A stretch of DNA of 64,000 bases from NCBI GenBank assembly GCA_028554795.2, contig CM068839.1, positions 15,283,220-15,347,219 of the forward strand. The letters run 5' to 3'. Origin of the DNA: Sinohyriopsis cumingii. Taxonomy: Eukaryota; Mollusca; Bivalvia; Unionida; Unionidae. Each line of letters opens with the position of its first letter. Within the stretch, counting starts at the first letter, position 1. The position numbers were made by a program, and so were the translations under genes. The notes beneath the pieces were generated by a model that saw only the letters and a list, made by a program, of their open reading frames with translations, did no database searches and had not been told where the DNA came from. Of the stretch, positions 34,671 through 49,600 are shown one piece after another.

Positions 34671-37600
34671 CTACCAAAACAAAACAGACCAATTAGGAGT
34701 TGAGAAAATTGCATAAAATTCAAATTAGATGCTAAATAAAATACAAATAGAACAAGGGAGGAAGATGCAGGTTTATTCAGATTGTAATTCAGAGTGTCTT
34801 GTTTCCTATTTTGTTTGCCATTACTTTAGACTTATCAGCCACCAGTGTGTACTCCTCAAAAACTGAAAAAGTTGTCAAATTTTATAGTATCAAAGAAACT
34901 TAAAGAAAGCAGTGCCATTGAAAAAATTATATAAGGAACAGATTGATCATGCAGATGTTTTGCATTAAACAATATGTGCATTTTAAAGCACATGATGTAC
35001 TACTGAAAAGTTAACCTGGTTCTCTGACCAATTTCACTGCTTTTAATATGAAACCCAGATCTGAATCAAACATGGACAAGTCAGTATCTAGATTTTACTG
35101 TAAGACTCTTATTTCCATATTTTTTCTAAGATACATCAAGTCTGTAATTTAAGGATAATTTCTGTGAGGCTTATGGTCCAATTGTAAGGGTTGGCATGTC
35201 TGCATTCTGATCTAGCATGGGCCTTTGGGCCCCAATTTTTCCATCACTGGAATTAGTTCTTAGAGATGACAACAACAGAGTTCTGTGTCTTAACCAACAG
35301 AATACACTAGTAAGGCACAGAGCAGTATATCTGCAATCAAGACAACAGCAGAATATTTACTGACTTGTAGCCATAATCGAGGGTAGGAGTTTGGCTTAGA
35401 AGTCTAATGTCATATAGGATAGACATGTTTATTAGATACAGTTTTGATTCTGACCTTAGAAGTTTCTACCAACAAACTTTGTTTACAGTTTGATGGAAAT
35501 TTCCTCATCCTAGTCCTCAAATTGTGTCTTAAGGTTTTACATTAAGGTTGACTATATCAGAATTACCCATTCCATATCTTAATATCAGTCTTAGTGGAAT
35601 GAATTGTGGCCGTGTTTCAGTTCATATTGAGGATTTATTTATTTAAATTATTCACTGGAATTTGTAAAAAAAATGCTCATAATTAATTTTGGACTAAATC
35701 ACTTTTTTTAGGATTACTGTAAATTCATTAAGAGCCATTTTGAATTATATCATTGTGACACATCCAGACTGTTAGCACATCAGCACTATTCCAAGCTACT
35801 GGTACATCAGCACATTCAAAATTGGAATTCATCTGGAACACAGCTGGAATTCTTGAGAATATTCTATACCTTTGGACTTGTGCTAGAACTTTTAGGACTA
35901 TTCGGGTTTTAGTTTATAATACTGTAAGTTCTTTTTAAATTTTCATCTTGTATTCTATGGAAATAAATTATTCTTTTCATTTTACAAAACTTGTTGGTTT
36001 TCAATATTTTCTGTTATTCATAGCATAGGACTTACCAATAGTGGAGACTGGAGACTCAGCAGAAGATCTAGATCTGAGTAAAGTCTTCTTTTTTTTGAGC
36101 TTCCTAACAGCAGTAGAATCATCTGCTCCAAAATTAGTTGATTTCTCATCCTGAAATTAATCAATTTGAGAAAAGAACTCCAATTGTTTTGTGCATGCTG
36201 ATTCATAAGCCGAATAATATAAAGATTACCTCTAACATTTTACAATTGTGCTCACACCCACTACCTGATTCTTCTGGTTATAATTAACCTATTAGCTATA
36301 TGGTAATATGGTGGGTCAACTACATCCAAGATGGTGGATTGTTTAGCTGGACATTACAACACTCCTATACAATAATGGATAATTCTGTCTATGAGGCTAG
36401 TTTAGGGAAAACATTCTGAACTGAGACCAGTAAATACAAGCAATTGTGTTGTACATGGTAACTGTGACTTACATGCATTTTGTAAAACAAATTCAATAGG
36501 CAAAGATGATGCAAATATATTTTCGCAACCTCAGTACAGAAATAGGCAGAAAGTATATTACGTATGTTCTGACACAGGAGCCCAAGATTTATCTTCTGGA
36601 TGTTACAACCCAGCATACTGACATATCTCAGCTTCCCAATCTGGATTATAATTAGAAGATTTGACCAGGAATTAGATCATTTACTCAGAGACAAGTATAT
36701 AATGAAATTCCTAGAGATCACACAAGAATGTAAAGATACTATAACCTGGTCAGTCTTATTTAGTAGAGCATGAGGTTTTCCTGGCTTTCCATTGGAAATT
36801 TTGGTGGTAAGAAAAAAAACCCAAATGATATTAGAAGTCAAATGCAGTATGCAAGGGACTGTCCTTCGTAAGCCATTTTAATGAAAGGGGATCCTTATGA
36901 GATCAAATGTATGTTTTGGAAGAAGAATCAAATATGTTTAGCAAGAAGAAATCAAATCTTAGTGTACAAACAGAACAATCCAAATGATCAACATCTCTTG
37001 GCAAATGAAACAAGCGCTTCATTCAGCAAACATTTTACTAGCAAAATCAAGAATAAATATGATGTTAATGCAGGAATTGAGGAGCATAAACTATTTCTGT
37101 CAGCACATTTCAGTATTCTATTCATTCTGATTACAAATGCAGTGCTAAGGCAGAGGATATTTCATTGAATTTCATGTTGATCAAATGCAGTAAAAAAAGG
37201 TGTTGCAATTGTCTGCAAAACCTCTCTCATAAGATCTGCTAACTTCATAGATGGCATGAAGGTTGATGTTATTGCTGGCATAGAATTTAAATTTCCAGAT
37301 TTGCAAAATGTATAGATTTTTGTTTATGTATGCCATCCCTATTTTATGGCAAAGACTTGTACAAACTGAGCTGTATTCAAAATCTGTATGATCAGTATTC
37401 GTATCTGGATAATGTGCATTTTACTGAGGATTTCAATGCAGTAGCTGAACCAAATGCATTCAGAGATTACAAGGACAGGATATTTCATGAGTTCTTAAGA
37501 CATAATAATCTAGTGAGTGACGGTCATTGAACAGTATGCACTGGTTCCTGTTATACATTCATGTCAGCAAAAATGGTGATATTTTGTACTCTTGGATCAA

Positions 37601-40600
37601 TGCATAGGCAGCAGCATACTGAATACATACATCATTTCAGATAGCATGTGACATCTGAAAACAGCCTTATACTTACTTCCCTTCATACAGTTAAATGTGG
37701 GAGAGATTTATGAAGAGAAATACCAAAGCTTGGAATAAAATATGATGCTGATACTTCAAAAAGATATCAAACAGAACTGGATCATTGACTGAAAACTTTG
37801 AATATTGATACTATGTCAGACAATATTGATAGATTTTATGGGTGCATTATTACTGCAAAGCAGCAGTCAAGCAACATCATTCCCCCAAAGTAAAAATTAA
37901 ATTATTACGCCAAAAACCATGCTAGTCAAAAGAACTTAAATAAGCACATAGACTTCAAAAGATAAGCTATGTATATATGGATAAATGAGGAAAGACCAAA
38001 GGGTAGTGAATATAAAGCTAACGAGAGACTTTAAAAACCTACAAAATCTAGCTATAGAAATACACCTATCCCCAATAACTCATGCACAATGGGATCCAAA
38101 AACATAGAAAGCACTATATCCTTGCTGGACATTGAGAAAACACCTGTGGGGGGTGTAGCAGGGGTCCATTTAATGGCTGATTACTCATTTTAAAATTGCA
38201 TTGGGAATAACTGTCAATAATGCATTTTTTTCTAATAAGTTATTTGTTTTTATGTAAAAATGACCCTTATTTTCAAGATGTCCAACCACTGAGAGATCAC
38301 TAACTTTATTCCAACTGGTTTCAATAACTTTTCATGTGTATGCGAAAACATTGTGTATTACATCACTGCTTTATGTTGTTGAGTAGGCTGGTTCCCTGAT
38401 CATTACATTCCCTGCTTTGCTCTCTACTCTTGTGGAATGCAACTCAAGAAGCATACTAAGCATTAACTAAGCTAGTTATTGATTCAAATTCAAATTTTAT
38501 TTTTACAAAATGGAACATTTAGTTTGTGAAACAGCAGTCAATATGGAAAGTATGCCTTGATTTCATTGCAAGTAATAGTGAAACTTCTCATCCATGAGGG
38601 AATCTCCAAGTGCTAATTCAGGAATTAAAAATTAATTACAATCTCTGAAACCAGCTTTTCATCAATAAAACATATCTGTGAAACAGAAATTTATATCACT
38701 TGATATTCATTTCACATATTTATCTTGCTTTCATTGATCACATTTGTGAACGAGTATGCTAGTTAAGGTAGTTTAAATATATTTTATTCTCCCTAATAAT
38801 TGTAACAGTGATCTACTACTGATCGCTTTAAATGAGTTGACCTAACACTAGACTGGGGCTGCTAGCTCTTACGTAGGTTGGATTTACATACGTTTTAACT
38901 TTTCAATTAGTCCACCCTCTTTATTTGATACAAAAGATGTAACTAACATGGTATTACAAGGCAGTCAGCTTTTAAATCAGTGCAACAATACAACAAATAC
39001 TACCACTCCATTGGCCTAGTGGTTAGAGCATTCGCCTCGGATGCGAAGGTCATGGGTTCAATTCCCAGCCAAGTCATATCAAAGACTTATAAAAATGGTA
39101 CTAACAGCTTCCTCGCTTGGCACTCAGCATTAACAGGTTAGTGTTAGGTCAAGTCGGCCTGGTGTCAGGATAATGTGACTGGGTGGGACATCACGCTAAA
39201 TGTCTGCGACATGATGCCCCAGTGCTAGACATTACTATATATAGTAAGTGCAGGAATCTGATGTAAACATTTTTGGAGTCAGTGTCAAATGAGGCAAACA
39301 TATACATTTTTTCAGTAAATATCGATTGATGGTGTTGTGTGCATCATGTCACTTTCATCGTAAACAGATTTGCCAAATATTATGAGGACATTCACATCAA
39401 GCATTAGTTGAATATTTGGACTGGTTCCCAATTGGCCATGGAGTGAGATAAAGGAGGTGTTTTGTCAACTTATGCATACAATGTTCACAAATGACTTGCA
39501 GATCCAGCTGGGGATTGGTGGATTTGGAACAAAGACTGGATCCATAGCTCTGGGAAATCATACCTTGCTGACAATATTTCACTTCTGGCTACTTATTCAA
39601 GCAGTCTGCAAAAGCATATGCCTGCGGTAGAAAGTGGTGATCTGAACTTAGTATCATAAAGACCTATGTTAACTTCAGTCCACAAAACAAGAATTATGGC
39701 AATATGATATGGTATCTTGTGTTGTCACGTTGCCAACTGCTGATTCTGCAACACATCTGGCACACCAGATTAATTAAAATTTTATGTCACATGACACAAT
39801 AGTGAAGGCATGCAAGAAAGGTAAAAACTCTTTCAAGGTCTGTTTGGTATTGGCAATAAACTAAATGGTTTAAACACTTTGGTTGCTGCAGATGTGATCA
39901 AAAAGGTAATATTTCTTTCAATGTTTTATGGCAGTGAATAATGGGGTAATATTTCACAAAGTGACCTCTCTTCACTAGATAAAAAAACTGCCAAACATTT
40001 ACTAAGCTTTCCAACACAATAAATATCAGATATTGCTCTTTGAATGCTAGGTTGGACATCAGTGCAGTCCAAAACTGATAGGAGAAAATCAACATTTTAC
40101 ACAGATTATGTTTGATGCATAAATGATGTGCATAAAAAACTAGTCTTTAGCACTGACAAAGTTTTAGTATTTGCAGCATTCGCAAATTCCAGATAAACAA
40201 AACTGGCGAGCAATGGAATGGATGAAAATTGTTAGGTTTGAAAATAGCTTCTGAAGAGTATGAATCTCTAACAAGCCCGATTTTGACAAATTCTCCTTGA
40301 TGCATGAATCCTTGTGACCTGCCTCAGTATAGCGACAGGCTAAAATAGAACAAAACAGTAAGTATTTGCTTGTATAGATAGACTATGGCTTGTATAGATT
40401 AGATTATGGGCTTGTATAGATAGACTATGGCCTGTATAGATAGAATATGGGCTTGTATAGATTAGATTATGGGTTTGTATAGATAGATTATGGCTTGTAT
40501 AGATAGACTGTGGGCTTGTATAGATAGATTATGGGCTTGTATAGATAGATTATGGGCCTGTATAGATAGACTATGGCTTGTATAGATTAGATTATGGGTT

Positions 40601-43600
40601 TGCATAGATAGATTATGGCTTGTATAGATAGATTATGGGCTTGTATAGATAGATTATGGGCCTGTATAGATTAGAATATGGGCTTGTATAGATAGATTAT
40701 GGGCTTGTATATATAGATTATGGGCCGGTATAGATTAGACTATGGGCTTGTATAGATTAGAGTATGGGCTTGTATAGATAGATTATAGGCTTGTATAGAT
40801 AGATTATGGGCTTGTATAGATAGACTATGGCTTGTATAGATAGACTATGGCCTGTATAGATAGACTATGGGCTTGTATAGATTAGATTATGGGTTTGTAT
40901 AGATAGATTATGGCTTGTATAGATAGATTATGGGCTTGTATAGATAGATTATGGGCTTGTATAGATAGATTATGGGCCTGTATAGATAGACTATGACTTG
41001 TATAGATTAGATTATGGGTTTTTATAGATAGATTATGGCTTGTATAGATAGATTATGGGCTTGTATAGATAGATTATGGGCCTGTATAGATTAGACTATG
41101 GGCTTGTATAGATTAGATTATGGGCTTGTATAGATAGATTATAGGCTTGTATAGATAGATTATGGGCTTGTATAGATAGACTATGGCTTGTATAGATAGA
41201 CTATGGCCTGTATAGATAGACTATGGGCTTGTATAGATTAGATTATGGGCTTGTATAGATAGATTATAGGCTTGTACAGATGGACTATGGCTTGTATAGA
41301 TTAGATTATGGGCTTGTATAGATAGACTATGGCTTGTATAGATAGACTATGGCTTGTATAGATAGATTATGGGCTTGTATAGATAGATTATGGGCCTGTG
41401 TAGATAGACTATGGGCTTGTATAGATAGACTATGGGCTTGCATAGATAGCCTATGGCTTGTATAGATAGACTATGGCCTGCATAGATAGACTATGGCTTG
41501 TATAGATTAGATTATGGGCTTGTAAAGATAGCCTATGGCTTGTATAGATAGACTATGGCCTGTATAGATAGACTATGGCTTGTATAGATTAGATTATGGG
41601 CTTGTATAGATAGATTATGGGCTTGTATAGATAGACTATGGCTTGTATAGATTAGATTATGGGCTTGTATAGATAGACTATGCGCTTGTATAGATAGATT
41701 ATGGGCCTGTATGGATAGACTATGGGCTTGTATAGATAGACTATGGCCTGTATAGATAGACTATGGCTTGTATAGATTAGATTATGGGCTTGTATAGATT
41801 AGATTATGGGCTTGTATAGACAGACTATGGGCTTGTATAGATAGACTATGGCTTGTATAGATTACATTATGGGCTTGTAAAGATAGCGTATGGCTTGTAT
41901 AGATAGACTATGGCTTGTATAGATCAGATTATGGGCTTGTATAGATAGACTATGGGCTTGTATAGATGGACTATGGCTTGTATAGATTAGATTATGGGCC
42001 TGTATAGATAGACTATGGCTTGTATAGATTAGATTATGGGCTTGTATAGATAGATTATGGGCCTGTATAGATAGACTATGGCTTGTATAGATAGATTATA
42101 GGCTTGTATAGATAGATTATGGGCCTGTATAGATAGACTATGGGCTTGTATAGATTAGATTATGGGCTTGTAAAGATAGCCTATAGCTAGTATAGATAGA
42201 CTATGGCCTGCATAGATAGACTATGGCTTGTATAGATTAGATTATGGGCTTGTATAGATAGACTATGGCTTGTATAGATAGACTATGGCTTGTATAGATA
42301 GACTATGGCTTGTATAGATTAGATTATGGGTTTGTAAAGATAGCCTATGGCTTGTATAGATTAGATTATGGGCTTGTATAGATTAGATTATGGGCTTGTA
42401 TAGATAGACTATGGGCCTGTATAGATAGACTATGGCTTGTATAGATAGATTATAGGCTTGTATAGATAGATTATGGGCCTGTATAGATAGACTATGGGCT
42501 TGTATAGATTAGATTATGGGCCTGTAAAGATAGCCTATAGCTAGTATAGATAGACTATGGCCTGCATAGATAGACTATGGCTTGTATAGATTAGATTATG
42601 GGCTTGTATAGATAGACTATGGCTTGTATAGATAGACTATGGCTTGTATAGATAGACTATGGCTTGTATAGATTAGATTATGGGTTTGTAAAGATAGCCT
42701 ATGGCTTGTATAGATTAGATTATGGGCTTGTATAGATTAGATTATGGGCTTGTATAGATAGACTATGGGCCTGTATAGATAGACTATGGCTTGTATAGAT
42801 AGATTATAGGCTTGTATAGATAGATTATAGGCTTGTATAGATAGACTATGGGCTTGTATAGATTAGATTATGGGCTTGTAAAGATAGCCTATAGCTAGTA
42901 TAGATAGACTATGGCCTGCATAGATAGACTATGGCTTGTATAGATTAGATTATGGGCTTGTATAGATAGACTATGGCTTGTATAGATAGACTATGGCTTG
43001 TATAGATAGACTATGGCTTGTATAGATTAGATTATGGGTTTGTAAAGATAGCCTATGGCTTGTATAGATTAGAGTATGGGCTTGTATAGATAGACTATGG
43101 GCTTGTACAGATAGACTATGGGCATGTAAAGATAGCCTATGGCTTGTATAGATAGACTATGACCTGTATAGATAGACTATGGCTTGTATAGATTAGATTA
43201 TGGGCTTGTATAGATAGACTATGGGCCTGTATAGATAGACTATGGGTCTGTATAGATAGATTATGGGCCTGTACAGATAGACTATGGGCTTGTATAGATA
43301 GACTATGGGCGTGTATAGATAGATTATGGGCCTGTATAGATAGACTATGGGCGTGTATAGAAAGATTATGGGCTGTTATTTCTCAAGCATAGATAGATAT
43401 GTTTATTCAATGTGGGAATGTTTAGATAGACTTGATACATCATATTTGTGTTGCATGTCCTTATATCTCAAGTTTCAAAAACTCTTTCTAGGATGTCCTG
43501 ACATAACTTTCCGATGAGCCAACATGCTACATTATTTAATGCAGTAGATGAACTGCAACTACAATATTTTCTAGTCAAATGGTTACCAGTGAGAAATAAA

Positions 43601-46600
43601 TGACAGAGAAAACTCAAGTTACTTGTCCAGTATGCAGCATACTTTGCCAAATGGTGTGCAGCTATGTTGTAATGTTTTGTAACCTGCATCTTTCACAGAT
43701 CATGCAAAATCTAATTATGGATATAATACATTTATTATGAGTCTAATATTTTATTTAAGGCATGGATGAGCTGTATTGTTAGTCCTACTACACATATCTT
43801 TACATTTTGTTGCACAAAATTATTGATGTTGCTTCTACAGCTTTTTATGGACTTTCTCCACATATTGCCTGGCTGCATAGCTTGCCAACATCTTTCATTA
43901 TTTGTATATACTAGGGTTTTTTTCTTTTATGTGGGTTGCTTTTTATTCTAAAGGCAGGATTTATGACTGTAATTAAGCAATTTATTTTACTTAATTATCA
44001 TACCATGTAATCTTCAGTGGAAGGAAATAAAGATAATGATGATGAAGCAATTGACAAGTATTCAGCTGACAGCAGGTTTAAGGAAAACATAAATGAAATC
44101 AGATAGTGCTAGGGGATTTTTTTGTTTTTCTTTCAAAGGAAAATTATAAAAACTGACTTCCTTGTTAATTATGGAAAAGGCTAAAACACTAAAGAATGAT
44201 TACTGCTAACCAGAAAACCTTTGTTTTACTTACATTATTATTGTTAATGGTGGAATCATACTGGTGTATAGGACTGGTGGAGGGTGGTGGTGTTTCACCC
44301 TCAATTCGACCCTCAGCTTCCATCAGCACCCTCTGGTAATCCTCAACACCAGCACTCACTGTTGGAGGCATACCACTGAAATATAAAACATTTTTAATTT
44401 ACAACATGAAACTATTTCTACTAGAGATTTAAATTATAACGAAAACTAGCAGGTTTTGTTGTATTAGAGAATAAATTGTCTAATTATTTTCTCTGACTTC
44501 AAGAACATTTTTGAGACACAATGTGCAACCTATCAACCAATGTTTACATATATTAGTTAGACAAATGAATGAAATGTTATATCATGGCATTTTCTTTATA
44601 CGAGTTTTCTGTCTCAAAAAAAGGAAGGTTGTGATAAAAGACAAGGCAGAGAAAGCATGTAGAAAGACAGGTATTAAAGAGAATTTTTGCAAAAACTGAA
44701 AGAGTATTATGTTGCCTTATTTTAATGATGGTCTGTGCAAGTAGGTTTTGTGAGAACTTGCCTGCATAGGTAAGTGATCTAAGAAAATAAAGTTATACTT
44801 GGTTAATTGGTTAAGCACTTCATAAATTATGCAATACTTAATGGACAATATATGGTATCATTGTGTACAAGTGCTTAGAAGATTCTGTTGCAGCTTCAAT
44901 TAAAATTCCAGTATTTTTATTTGACATTAATGGAAGAAATTGCTATTCTATTAGCAATTTTATTTAAAAGTGTACAGAGAATGAATAAGTCAAGCTTATA
45001 GCAATATTCATATAATTCACACCAAAGACTTGTAAAAAGTGATTTTGAACAGTGTTTTTTAGTTTGGTGTGCCATCACCTTTCTACATTATATTTTGTTT
45101 GTTACACATGGTCAGTAAGATGGTAAAATTTTGTAGTATTGCAAATTACATCGATTTTCCCAGTCTTATTCACCTAGATGTTTGTTTTATGGGTGTCATG
45201 ATAAAAACTTATTGGAAAAAATATCTTAAGAGATCAAGACTAGAATATGCAGCTACTGTGCACTTCTACACATGGTGCATACTCACGTGAATTGATCAAT
45301 AATATTGACTGACTGCTAATCATGATTGATCAATAATTCTGATTCTGAAAGTGTGCAATAGTGGTGATAACCAGAAATATCATTCTGAGAGAATGAGAGC
45401 CACGCCTTTGCACTGAACAGCTAAAAATGAATCATGTATGGATTTACTACACTATAACCCATATAGTGTAAAGGCCAAAATTCTGATGACAGTGAACAGT
45501 TTCTTTCCAAAAAAAATAGATCAAGAAAAAAATGGTATGTATAAATTAATGTATGTATCAATCTTATTAATAAAAAATAACAATTTAGCCATATTCATTC
45601 AGCAAAAGATATCCACCTGTAATTATTTTACGGAAAAGTTTGGGTTTGCATAACACTGTAACCTGTTACAATTAAACTCAACCATCTTCTTTGTGCCGAT
45701 AGACATCCATGTAGAGGTCTGAAAATTGGTCTCAAATTTTTCAAGTTCCTGGCTAGCCATCTTAATGGCAACGAAAACAAATCTTATGCACTTATTTTAA
45801 ATTAACAAGAAATATACTAACAAGTAATAAATTAATACTTGTTTAGATGTAAGTATGAAATGTTTGATCTAGAAGAATTCATTAAAAACGTGAGGAACAA
45901 CTGAATTTGATATATTCAATCAAATGTATGAGATTAGCTAGTAATGCACTTTTAAATATCTCACTGTACCATGAAAAGGTATAAATTCAAAGACAACTTA
46001 CATATTCATTTGTTTAAGCCTGGATCCTTTGGAATCACTCAATGTTTGCTTTTTATTTTGTACTGTGGGTGTGATTTTGTTCTGAAATTTACAAAAAATC
46101 TAATATAAAATGTCAGCACATGAGGCAATGGTTTAAATTAAAAATATCATATTGAAAGAAAAGGTTTAATCTTTGTGATTTTCAAGACCTGGTAACAAAT
46201 ATTATTGCTAAATTACAAATTCAGCAAAATTTTAAAATGTACATATATTTACAATGCAAAAATTCCCCCCCCCCCCCCATATATTTAGCAGCTAAATTAT
46301 TTTCAGACACATATATATATTATATACACATTGCCCAAAACAACTTTTTTATTCTTATATATTTAAAGATTGGTTAAGTAAACTTTCAGAACACAGTAAT
46401 GCCTACACTGTTGAGATTCATTTGTCATGGACAGAAAAACTAACTGTAATTTCAAGTACATTTCCTCAGCACACAGAAGCAGACATTTTTATCAGCCAAC
46501 TGTTTCAGCTACTGCAGTTTTCCTAATGTTGATTAAAGCTAAATGCTAGTTCAAACAACATTTTCACTAGCCAAGGCTCTGGTATGTTAACCCTATCTTC

Positions 46601-49600
46601 ACCATGGCAGATCAATCAGTTATATCAGTGCTTTGTCCTAGCGACATCTATTGGATTTCAAGAGTCACCTTCCTTAGTATGTAATGCCAACTAACCAACT
46701 AACCAACAGCATGTAACAACAGTGCATTGTATGTAGGCCAAAAATGGTGGAGGTAATTGACTTCAAAAGGATACTTTGTAAGTTTAATAATGAAAGTATG
46801 ACAACATACCATAGAGAAGCCATAACATGGTCCAGCAGTGGAAAGCTCATTTATGAACCCATTCCAGTTGTATGCTCCCATTTTCTAGATCATGAATGAC
46901 AAGTGATCAAATATGAACAACCTGACTTTGATTGGTTGCAGTGGTTTGCTGCTGGATCCAATTAAATTCACAGACCTGAAGCACAGAAATATATGATCGA
47001 TCCACCAAGGTGTCGATAGAGTTAATATATCGGAACCTTGGCTAATAAAGATGATCTAAACAGGTGAAAGATATGTAAATGTATATTAACCTTTGCTATA
47101 CTGAGAGGTATGTAGAGCAAACAACATTGCTGTGTGCCACTTTCAATGGTGCTCCAAAAATCCTCATAGAAGAACCAAAACCCTAATACATGCATATATG
47201 TATTTTAAAAAATCCTTGAGTCAGTCATATATAAGACTATCTTACCCGTTTTCCTCTCTTGCTGCTTGTAATACTACTGACATCCTCATCTCTCTCTTTC
47301 TCTTTTTCCTTATCTCTATCCATGATGATGTAATCGTAGGTGGTGATCCCATGGTACACTGTGGGAATGAAATCAACATTTACCACCAGTATAATTTATA
47401 ACAGTTTGATGTTTGCAATGTTTGGACATTCCTTCACTGCATTAACCTTCCATGTGAAAAAAGGTAAAGTGTTTGTATACACAAATACGGAAATCTGTTA
47501 CACAAATTCACATAGTTTATAACTGGTCCATAATGAAAACCTTAAATGGACTGGACACAAAAATTGTTTCCTGCTTCTCCCTTTCCCAGATCAATACCCA
47601 TGAAGATTAGTACACGTACTACTTAACAAATTTCTAGTTTTGATGAACAAGCACTTATTTTGACATTTTTTATTTACCGGATATGCTCATGTATAAGCTG
47701 ATTCTAACTGCAAACAACACAGACCCTGGCCTGTTGTTGCATAATGTGTCAGCAGCTCAGGGTGCATCTTGTTTGTTCTACTGATTGGGCCAAACAGTAT
47801 AGACCCAGATCTGCCAGCACATTAAGTGAAGACTGTTATAGGTCTATGCAGCTTGCAGCGGGACCAAACTTATATATGCAATAGTTCAAAATACACACAA
47901 GTTTTCTGCTTTATTCATTTGTTTATTCTAGTTAACTTGGAAAAAATGTTCCATTTTATCCAACATATGACAAAAGTTTTCAAAATTCTCTTGTAGGCAT
48001 CTGTATTATTCATGAATGCACTAAGGCAGGGGAAGCATACAACCATTTTTGGGGGGGCTGGTGGAGAAAACATAAACTTTTTAAGGTCTCTGCCACAAGA
48101 GCATGAACAGTTCCTTGTCACTAAATGTGTATATTAATTAAAATGCATAGTTTTAAAAGGACTGCCTACATGGCAGTGGGACACAAAATGTGAAGGACTG
48201 GACTGTATGTGGCCCAGTAACTTTACATGCTTGCATTAAGCTACATTCAATACGTATTACAGTATCAACGTATTCTGCTTTTCCTCTGCAATTACTAAAC
48301 AGAAGATCAGCCTAATATTGCAAAGAATTATCAGCTCAGGCTAACTTCAAAATTGTATTGTCTCATTCACTGCTTTCAAATTAATGACCAAATCAAACAT
48401 TATGAAATTTAGGTTAGTCTGAATGTGAATTTTTTTGGCAACCTTGGTTCCTGGATTACAATAATTTGGTCATTGAAAATGTTTTTGGTAAACAATTCTA
48501 AATACCATGCCACATGATTCAATTGAACAAAGACAATAACAATAAATAATCCTTTGCATGAAATAAAAGGAAATTTTTATTGTAAATTATGTTTCTCTGA
48601 GAATACCTCTACAGTCAAATTAGTATTGGGAATGAAACTCTGCTGACTCTTAAATCCAGCAATTCTGGTGTGACCCAAAAAATGTCATCTTTTCCATCTA
48701 TATATCATATGGCAATAAAAAATTAGGATCCATGGGAAGAAGCTCTTCCAATCTACCATAATTACCTCCCTTTGCTACAACTAGGTGGCTACCCATGTAC
48801 CAGATGTTCTTCAGTTTAAACTTCTGCAGAACATCAATGAGGATGCTTGCACTTGTAGGAGGGCTTCATAGTAGTATGTTTGGATAAATATTCTCAGAGA
48901 AGCATAGTTTGTGATGCAAATATCTATTTTCCATCAGATACATTACCCAATCACATTAACATTAGAAGAATAATAGGAGGAGGAAATACATGAGAATCCA
49001 ACCTTTACCATGAGTACCTTGTGGAGGAAATACGAATGGGATCCTTATGCAAAAGATGAAATTATTCTCCTTACACTATTAGGCTGCAAGACCAAGAATT
49101 ATGTAAACCATATTAACTATATAAAGGTAACAAGTACATCAGTGGCATTTCTTTTTCAAAAAGAAAATTTTCAGGTGAATCCATTTAAAGCTACAAGCTT
49201 AATCTGCATTATGAGTTTATGAAAATGTCAATGGAGTCCAGTGATCACCTGGGCACCAGCCAGCTGTGCCACCATATTTGTTTCTCTCTGCAATGCCAGA
49301 TCATAAAATATGAGCTTGTGAAGCTGGCAGTCAATGACCTTAGTGATGTCTTGGATCACAATGTTGCATCTGAAAATGAGGCTTGCAGTAATGGTTAGAA
49401 CCTCATGTCTGAAAATGAGGCTTGCAGTGATGGTAAGAACCTCATGTCTGAAAATGAGGCTTGCAGTGATGGTAAGAACTTCATGTCTGAAAATGAGGCT
49501 TGCAGTGATGGTAAGAACCTCATGTCTGAAAATGAGGCTTGCAGTGATGGTAAGAACCTCATGAGCACAAAACTTAACAAGGAATATCTTATTTTCTGAA

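Larger units (their letters stand above)
37190..40330 (+). mobile_element. CR1-like non-LTR retrotransposon remnant
   Basis: Plus-strand, badly decayed. 37200-37540 reads as an endonuclease domain: GVAIVCKTSLIR, then YVCHPYFM or, after a frameshift, LPSLFYGKDLYKLSCIQNLY and VHFTEDFNA (usual GDFNA). About 37940-38040 gives 'INEERPKGSEYKA', a linker typical between endonuclease and reverse transcriptase. 39558-39620 reads YLADNISLLATYSSSLQKHM, the decayed 'YADD' catalytic box. 39820-40000 gives GLFGIGNKLNGLNTLVAADV and 'SMFYGSE.WGN', the usual post-RT segment 'VLYGCELW'. Orientation is opposite to the host gene. About 1.2 kb (38140-39340) in the middle is not LINE and includes a SINE. Confidence 0.7.
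36151..44233 (-). other. 8-kb intron of the ZDHHC gene, mostly repeats
   Basis: Holds the LINE remnant (37190-40330), the SINE (39000-39245) and the 3-kb ~21-bp satellite (40363-43372). The 36151-37190 stretch has only short frames; the plus-strand frame at 36881-37168 may be an upstream part of the LINE. 43373-44233 shows nothing recognisable. Confidence 0.5.

Noticed and set aside
34418-34696. Plus-strand 92-codon frame
   Set aside because: Antisense shadow of the last ZDHHC exon.
36018-36206. Minus-strand 62-codon frame, Leu-rich
   Set aside because: Shadow of the real exon 36036-36150, read out of phase.
39011-39075. Functional tRNA gene
   Set aside because: A and B boxes and the anticodon hairpin are present, but the acceptor stem does not pair and a SINE body follows.
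49334-49599. Frames on both strands at the 39-bp repeat
   Set aside because: Period is a multiple of 3, so frames stay open by chance.
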